From contig JALLPB010000832.1 of NCBI GenBank assembly GCA_036939975.1, forward strand, positions 1 to 13,488: a stretch of DNA of 13,488 nt, written 5' to 3'. Below are positions 8,408 to 13,488 of this stretch, one piece after another. This DNA is from Cyclostephanos tholiformis (lineage: Eukaryota > Bacillariophyta > Thalassiosirophyceae > Thalassiosirales > Thalassiosiraceae). The notes beneath the pieces are model-generated. The model was not told the origin of the DNA. It saw only the letters and a program-made list of their open reading frames with translations, and made no database searches. Every line of letters starts with the position of its first letter. The first letter of the stretch is position 1. Position numbers and translations under genes: made by a program.

Positions 8408-9955
8408 ACTCAAAGAGTGCTCACCAAGGCCAACCGCCAACAGAATATCGAAGTTCCTACAAATGAACCCATCGCCAACCCCACTGCACAACGCCCTGTA
8501 GAGGACACACCTTTCCCTCCGCTGGAAGTTGAATACCCTACCTTCAACGTTGATTCCCCCCACAACGCACCCTTCATATCACAGGACGACCACTTAGACA
8601 CATCAACACCAGTGGCAAACACTCGCCTCCAACGTAAAGTCAGGACAATCATACAGGACTACCTCTTCCACGCAATTGATACTCCCAGCCTGGCGCAACC
8701 TTTCACCCCAAACCAAGCCCCAGCCTGCAAGTACCCTCTGCAAGTCCTTTGTGATTCTGCATATTCAGTTCTTGATAATGAAACAGGTGACCTCCTTGAA
8801 TACAGGCACCTCCTCAAGCATCCGAAATACAAGAACGTTTGGAGCGACTCTTTTGGCAAGGAAATTTGTCAACTGGCAACAACCACCAAGACCATCGCAT
8901 TTATGGCCAAGCAACAGATCCCACAAGCAAGACGCAAGTACATCACTTACGGGCGTTTCGTTTGCACCTACCACTCCAAGAAGAAAGACCCCTACCACAC
9001 ATGCATCACGATGGGTGGGAATCTAATCAACTACCCCGATGACTGCGGCACTCCAACAGCTGACCTCCTCACCATCAAACTCATGTTCAACAGCATCATC
9101 TCCACTCCTGGTGCAAAATTCATGACAATGGATATAAAGGACTACTATCTTATGACCCCCATGGACCACTGCACATACTTCAGAATGAAATTTGACTTAT
9201 TCCCACAAGATATCATTGATGACTATGAACTCAACAACAAAGTAGACACGGATGGCAACGTTTTCTGTGAAGTCCGTGGAATAGTTGCACAAGACCTCCT
9301 CACCAAACGTCTCCTTAAAGCCGGGTACCGACAGAGCACAATCACCCCAGGATATTGGCATCACGACTGGTGCCCAATCAGCTTTACACATGTTATTGAC
9401 AATTTCAGTGTGAAGTACATCAACAAAGACAATGTCAAGCAGTTGGCCAGCATCCTCCGACAAGACTGCAAAATCGACGTTGATTGGGAGGGCACACGAT
9501 ACCTCGGCCTCACCATTGATTGGGACTACACTGACCACAAAGTCCACCTTTCAATGCCAGGATACATCAACAAAGCTCTCCTACGTTTCGGGAACAACCC
9601 CCCCAACAAGCCTCAAATGCAACCGTTCCCACACACTATCCCAACGTACGGCACAAAGGTGCAATACGCCAAGAACCTTGACTCTTCTCCGCCCGCAACC
9701 AAGGAGGAGGGGAAATATCTTCGGCAGGTGGCCGGTGTTCTCCTCTACTACGGTCAAGTCGTGGATTCAACCATACTCATTGGCCTCAGTTCACTGGCCG
9801 CCGCCCAAGCGCTCCCCACTACCCACATGCTGTACCTCGTCAAGTGGCTCCTCGATTACGCAGCAACAAACCCCAATGCCATCCTCACCTATGAAAAGAG
9901 TGACATGGTCCTAGCAATTCACAGTAATGCATCTTACCTCAGCAAGCCATCGTAA
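8408..9955 (+). pseudogene. copia reverse transcriptase with truncated RNase H
   Basis: Frame 2 is open from 8408, after stops at 8375 and 8405, to TAA at 9953-9955. The first catalytic Asp is kept in MTMDIKDYYL (9131-9133). The YxDD-equivalent motif reads VIDNF, so its second Asp is Asn (9401-9403). The usual KGMYGLPQA-type block is absent between EVR and GIVAQDLL at 9277/9278, a probable in-frame loss of 9 codons. Later blocks DWEGTRYLGLTIDWDY, HLSMPGYI and LLYYGQVVDST are normal. RNase H stops just after its first motif, which reads HSNASYLSKPS, with Asn where the catalytic Asp is expected. Although it is the longest open frame here, two catalytic changes, the deletion and the truncation make it inactive. 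Confidence 0.85.
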
Positions 9956-10510
9956 ACATCCCTCCACCAGCGATTACATCGATAGGATGCATCATGGGGA
10001 AACTCCCCCAAGACGCTCTCATTATTTTGCTTACCAACTTAACAGTAAAGTTATAAGCAACATTAGCCACCTATCGATGTCTAGCACAAGTTGAGCTGTG
10101 AAAGGGATGGGTAGTGAGCCCATGTCCCTGACACTGCAGTAGCTCTTATGGTGAGGCTGTGAGTATTGGTACTCTTTATAGACAAATATGTACCGTCAAC
10201 TAAGTGCTAGGTTGATGTGCATTTGAGTTATGCTATTGACTGGCCAGGTCTTTCAGTAGGGCTACCCGATGGTTTGGCTTATGCTTATGTAACTCTCCAT
10301 CAGGATGCTGCCACTTCTGGGGAATCTTGTTATCTCCCAAGGTGTTATAGACCTGTACCACTTCTGTGTGGTAGTACCAAACTCATGTAATATTATTTAC
10401 GATCACGCTTTTGGGTATCGTGTCGTCAAGAGGCATGAAGGCCCTTCTTGGAATTGGTTCTGGACCATCAAATTATCTTAAATGATGATGGTGTCTCAAT
10501 GATTTTTTCC
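9956..10510. other. gene-free stretch downstream of the retrotransposon
   Basis: No supportable open frame or RNA gene was seen. It should hold the 3' LTR if one survives, but no block matching the upstream flank was found by eye. A 6-bp stem TACCAC/GTGGTA lies at 10356-10373. Confidence 0.5.
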
Positions 10511-10637
10511 GGTCCCCCGCCAAGAATGATGATAGGATTCCTGACCTCACTTTCTTTTTTGGTCACCGGCCAAGAATGATGATAGGATTCCTGAACCCTA
10601 GCGGACAAGAAATTCCTGACCTCCCTTTCTTTTTCAG
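10511..10637 (+). repeat. 50-bp tandem duplication ending in a splice-acceptor-like sequence
   Basis: GCCAAGAATGATGATAGGATTCCTGA is found at 10519-10544 and again at 10569-10594, exactly 50 bp apart. The tail TTCCTGACCTC-x-CTTTCTTTTT of the first unit (10538-10560) recurs at 10613-10635. The second unit therefore has about 25 extra bases, flanked by ATTCCTGA copies. The second copy ends in CTTTCTTTTTCAG, a strong 3' splice-site shape. The first copy has lost the AG (TTTTTTGG). Confidence 0.8.
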
Positions 10638-10638
10638 T

Positions 10639-11019
10639 ATGGCACACCCAGAATTGTGTCCACGCATTAAAACCTTTGAAGAATACATTACAGTGATGAC
10701 GAACGCCGGTCCTAGTATTCCACCATGGTGGGGTGGTGAGTTTGAATTGCTATTGTATCCAAAGGAGTTCAATGAAAATGTTGCAGTATATGAACAAGTT
10801 GACGAGACATACATACTAAGAGGATTGTTTGGAGGAATAACATTACAGTCTTCTGGCGTTCATCATCTATTACTCCGCCATGGCAATCACTACAATTTTC
10901 TGACTTGGCACCCTGCTGCCCCCGAGGAAAGAGCCATTGTTTATGCTCCTGCTACCGCCACCAAACTCTTTGATTTTATTACTAAAAACATGTCAGGCCA
11001 CAAGACTACGGTTGCGTAA
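10639..11019 (+). CDS. OTU-like domain, C-terminal half (possible exon)
   Basis: The ATG at 10639 follows directly after the acceptor-like CAG at 10635-10637. The same frame is open further upstream to an ATG at 10576, through the duplicated sequence. The 126-residue product has TFEEYITVM (about 12-20), WWGGEFELLLYP (30-41), a VAVYE strand (48-52) and LLLRHGNHYNFLTW (77-90). This is the order of the second half of an OTU deubiquitinase domain (FExY, WGG-EL, I-V-VY, then the catalytic His in HYN, here H84). The catalytic Cys half (DGxC) is not in this frame, so an upstream exon is needed or the domain is a truncated relic. The frame stops at 11017 but coding-like sequence goes on in frame 2. 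Alternative: a gene fragment with no activity. Confidence 0.5.
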   Translation: MAHPELCPRIKTFEEYITVMTNAGPSIPPWWGGEFELLLYPKEFNENVAVYEQVDETYILRGLFGGITLQSSGVHHLLLRHGNHYNFLTWHPAAPEERAIVYAPATATKLFDFITKNMSGHKTTVA

Positions 11020-12301
11020 AAGACTCATACAGTTAGAAGCAACCCAGTTTGCAAAAGATGGAGAGTGTGAGCAGATGGACAGAAATGACAAAGACCAAAT
11101 TGTGAACAAACTTACTAACATCAGTATTGGAGGGAAGGGAGGTGGTGGAGGAGGCGATGGGGGTGATGGAGGAAGAGGACATATTGAAGGTGGTGGATAT
11201 AGTGGTGGAGGTGGTGGAGGTGGTAAAGGTGGAGGAGATGTTATCCCAACGCGTATTATGCAGCCAATGTCTACACCACGTAATTCTCCCAAAAGGAAGA
11301 AACAATGTCTTTCTCCCTGGGGTGGCGATGATGTGGAAATAGCAGAAGCACTCAAACAAAATCATCCATGGAAAAAAATCATCCCTCCATACAACAAAGC
11401 GGAACAGATGAAATTCACTTCCAATCTTGGACGTGCACTCCGAATAGAGATTGATCATAATTTTGAAGGATGCTTTGATGGGATACAAGTTGAAGATGGG
11501 GATGGACGCGACATGGGGGATGCACTCGAGCCTTCTAATATTGCTGCTGTTGGTAATCGCAAGGTCATTAGTGGTATCCATCCACCACCACCCTCACCCA
11601 TCCCTTCTCATACTGCTGTTGCTACTACAGATTATGTTGAGGTTCCTTTTGATCATGTTGTAATGCCTCTTTCTCCAACCCTTTTAGGAGAAGACCGCCA
11701 GACTGCAACAACAGAAACATCCCAAAACACCATAGGCTCCAATTTTCAGATATTAGTCAGGGGAATTATTGAGAAACATGGTGGTACCATGGAGTTGTAC
11801 CATGACATTTGCAACCTTATAAAGGATCAGACCATCATTGGAGGTGGTGGTGGCAGTGGCTCCACCTCCTCCACCTCCTCCTCCACCACCTCCACATCCT
11901 CCATATCCTCCATATCCTCCACCTCCGCCACCACCACCACCTCCTCCACCTCCTCCACCTCCTCCACTTCCTCCAACTCCTCCACCTCCTCCGGTGATGG
12001 TGATGGTGTTAGAGGGGAGGGAGAAATTGCAGGAGATCAAGGTGAAGGACAACGAAGTGGTACAATCCGACATCCGTTGAATATATTTCCGCCAACCAAT
12101 TGGGATCAATGGACTAATTTTCAAGAACTATTTCATTGTGACATTGACTACATATCGATCTATGGAACACTAAAGGTCCTGGAAAGAATTTTGGGATATC
12201 TGATTCAAGTTACTCTTTCATCCACGGTACGGGGGGGCAAGTCGAATACTAGTGAAACATTGATGGTTGCAAGGACTCCTTACTATGTATTCATGTCATA
12301 G
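11020..12301 (+). CDS. unrecognised protein with poly-Gly and Ser/Thr-rich tracts
   Basis: Frame 2 is open from before 10937 to TAA/TAG-bounded 12301. The coding-like part starts near 11010-11020, where the OTU-like frame ends, so it may be the second part of one gene (indel or short intron). It contains a charged start (key residues RKRLIQLEATQFAKDGE), a Gly-rich tract (about 11128-11239), a basic cluster SPKRKKQ that resembles a nuclear localisation signal, and an acidic/mixed region. Then come a helix-like NFQILVRGIIEKHGGTMELYHD segment, a Ser/Thr tract (11862-11995) and a non-repetitive C-terminus with HPLNIFPPTNWDQW and GTLKVLERILGYLIQ. I do not recognise the family. Reading continues in one frame through both repeats, which favours a real protein. 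No ATG is placed with confidence. Confidence 0.4.
11128..11239 (+). repeat. GGT/GGA low-complexity tract (poly-Gly coding)
   Basis: The plus strand is purine-rich with repeated GGTGGAGG words, interrupted by GAT, AAA and ATT codons. In frame 2 it encodes mainly glycine with some Asp and Lys. Confidence 0.85.
11840..11995 (+). repeat. CCACCTCC low-complexity tract with a hairpin at its start
   Basis: About 130 bp of repeated TCCACC/TCCTCC words encode Ser and Thr in frame 2. Just before it, GGAGGTGG (11840-11847) pairs perfectly with CCACCTCC (11862-11869). The tract is the reverse-complement type of the GGT/GGA tract about 620 bp upstream. Confidence 0.85.
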
Positions 12302-12857
12302 GCCATGGCTTATTGGCGGGAAACACCCCTCGCTAAAAGGTTGCGATTCGCTAGTCAGCCAATCGCCGATGTGAGTTGGCGCGCGTGTGCACGCCCCCCA
12401 AAAGCTCGGATCTGCTTCAACGAAAGAAGCAGCTGTAAGATTCGAGTACGTGGATTAAGACGACCACATACTATACGAGATTCCCACGTGGAATCAATCG
12501 ACACCTCAGCCGGTTGGATATCTTGCACATGAAAAGATATCACCGACGGAATCAGTGAGAATATACCAACGCACACGAATAGGAATTAAATGTGGATCCT
12601 ATTCAACGCCATCATTGCCACCGAGGAACATGTGCATCGGTTATATGGGATTCGTGTAGAACTCTACACAAAACACATGATTCTGGACCTCCGGAGGAGC
12701 TCACTTCTGATTACTTTTAACATTTAAAATAAGCTCATAATTTTCTTTTTCCTATTCAACGTTACATGTGTTTCCCTACTCTTGCTAGGAAACACTAACT
12801 CAAGAAACCTGTCCTCACGAGATCAACGCTTAGGACACTGACAGACCAGCCCAACAA
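12302..12857 (+). promoter_or_regulatory. intergenic region with E2F-like, CCAAT and CACGTG motifs, possible promoter
   Basis: TTGGCGGGAAA at 12313-12323 matches the E2F site shape, and TTGGCGCG at 12376-12383 matches its core. CCAAT is at 12359-12363, with ATTGG at 12312-12316. CCACGTGG lies at 12484-12491 inside an imperfect palindrome. No gene is seen on either strand. The downstream gene begins at 12858, so these motifs are 370-550 bp from its ATG. Motif matches this short can be chance. Confidence 0.3.
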
Positions 12858-13488
12858 ATGATAACGGCATGCTGCGATAATGTTTGTCGAATTGCGCGCC
12901 CGTTCCTTCACGACAAGGACTACATTGTCATGAATCTCCGCATCCTTTTTGTGAATGTTCCTGAAGTCAATGTCACTGAATACTGCTCCCTAAAAAACTG
13001 GATCAATGAAGCCCTTGACGAAAAATACTGGAATGCCCTTCTCAAATGCCTCACAGATCATCAAGCCAACATTCCCCCACAACCGGCTGAATTCCCACGG
13101 CCGCATAGAAGCCCACGAAATCATGACACCCCATTTCCGAATCAACATACTTTCCCCCCCACACCACAACGCACCCAACAAACAAGAGCACCTGAACACC
13201 ACTCACCACGAGCTGATGACAATTTTGACAACCATACCCCGCCACCAAGCCCTCCACCTATACGACCATCACCACCACGTCAACACAGGCCAGCCCCTCC
13301 CCCTCCTCCTCACGCTGAGAGAGAACGAGACTATGACCCAGAACAAGTGGGCCACAGCCTATATGACTCCCTCAAAATCCTTGGTCTTGGTCTTGGTGCC
13401 TCCGAACTAGAAGTTAAACTAGCATATTGTCGGCTAGCCTGCCTCTACCACCCTGACAAATGGGATCAAGCCAAAGATATCACTGGCT
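12858..13488 (+). CDS. J-domain (DnaJ-like) protein, 3' partial
   Basis: Frame 3 is open from 12834 to the window end. The first ATG is at 12858 (context AACAAATG), giving at least 210 residues. The N-terminal 70 residues contain MITACCDNVCRIARPF, then a predicted alpha/beta segment (NLRILFVNVPEV, WINEALDEKYWNALLKCL). Residues about 70-155 are Pro/His/Arg-rich and probably disordered. From about 166 comes a J-domain start: LYDSLKILGLGLGASELEVK, AYCRLACLYHPDK, with the HPD motif at 198-200. HPD is what stimulates the ATPase of Hsp70 partners, so a co-chaperone role is likely. The usual AYR of helix II reads AYC. The domain is cut by the window edge. I recall repeated genes of this N-terminus plus Pro-rich plus J-domain type in diatoms, so it may belong to an expanded family. 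Confidence 0.75.
   Translation, partial: MITACCDNVCRIARPFLHDKDYIVMNLRILFVNVPEVNVTEYCSLKNWINEALDEKYWNALLKCLTDHQANIPPQPAEFPRPHRSPRNHDTPFPNQHTFPPTPQRTQQTRAPEHHSPRADDNFDNHTPPPSPPPIRPSPPRQHRPAPPPPPHAERERDYDPEQVGHSLYDSLKILGLGLGASELEVKLAYCRLACLYHPDKWDQAKDITG

Larger units (their letters stand above)
5946..9955 (+). mobile_element. degenerate copia-type LTR retrotransposon body (gag-PR-IN-RT-RNase H)
   Basis: The domains lie in the order zinc knuckle, aspartic protease, integrase, reverse transcriptase, RNase H, which defines the copia (Pseudoviridae-type) arrangement. Protein motifs match a family abundant in diatoms. The body is interrupted by stops at 6374, 7182, 7773, 8375 and 8405 and by frame changes near 6070, 6905 and 7840. 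It ends inside RNase H. No LTR pair, primer-binding site or polypurine tract could be recognised at the flanks, so the true ends are unknown and may be deleted. Confidence 0.8.

Noticed and set aside
5958..10374. TGTGTGGTAG shared at 5958-5967 and 10365-10374 as a possible LTR match
   Set aside because: Only 10 bases match, with no extension, and a match this short is expected by chance between flanks of this size.
11753..12124. Minus-strand poly-Gly frame and plus-strand poly-Pro frame over the CCACCTCC tract
   Set aside because: Both arise from the microsatellite alone. Frame 2 stays open with non-repetitive sequence on both sides and is the better coding candidate.
12305..12532. 75-residue open frame just after the low-complexity gene
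   Set aside because: No recognisable motif, and it lies over promoter-like motifs. It is too weak to call.
1..13488. CRISPR array, tRNA, rRNA or bacterial operon signals
   Set aside because: No regularly spaced repeats, cloverleaf-like sequence or Shine-Dalgarno-linked gene series were seen, and the gene content is eukaryotic.

Overview
The window looks like nuclear DNA from a eukaryotic microalga, most likely a diatom. It is repeat-rich, has apparent introns (GTAAGT and polypyrimidine-CAG signals), and carries a copia-type pol protein, a PIF/Harbinger transposase and a second reverse-transcriptase remnant. All three belong to repeat families I associate with diatom genomes. The organism call rests on recognising protein families, not on any species marker.

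Layout. (1) 1-3300: a probable PIF/Harbinger-type DNA transposon. A plus-strand gene encodes a PHD-like zinc finger followed by a basic and coiled-coil protein. It runs tail to tail with a minus-strand DDE transposase whose D, D and E residues are all present. The left end lies outside the window. (2) 3300-3400: a nested inverted repeat that can fold back, at the edge of this element. (3) 3500-4250: a decayed C-terminal remnant of a reverse transcriptase (RNase H-like segment, zinc-binding segment, conserved tail), spread over three frames with stops. (4) 4250-5945: no supportable gene. It holds C-rich and (CA)n tracts, two small hairpins, a 31-bp tandem duplication and a short stretch resembling part of the gene in region 1.

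(5) 5946-9955: a dead copia-type retrotransposon in the order gag zinc knuckle, protease, integrase, reverse transcriptase, truncated RNase H. It is broken by several stops and frameshifts and by a probable 9-codon in-frame deletion in the RT. Several catalytic Asp/Glu residues read as Asn/Lys, and nearly all of these changes fit CpG to CpA or TpG transitions, as expected of a methylated, silenced element. No matching LTR pair was found by eye. (6) 9956-10510: no gene seen.

(7) 10511-12301: a low-copy-looking locus. A 50-bp tandem duplication ends in a good 3' splice site. It is followed by the C-terminal half of an OTU-like cysteine-protease domain, then, in another frame, a long unrecognised protein with poly-Gly and poly-Ser/Thr tracts. 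The DNA of these two tracts is mutually complementary. (8) 12302-12857: intergenic, with E2F-like, CCAAT and CACGTG motifs. (9) 12858-end: start of a J-domain protein, cut by the window edge.

The three elements in 1-9955 are self-contained mobile or ex-mobile units. I see no evidence that they act with the OTU-like or J-domain genes. The parts most worth a second look are the OTU-like/low-complexity locus and the intact-looking transposase with its convergent PHD-like partner.
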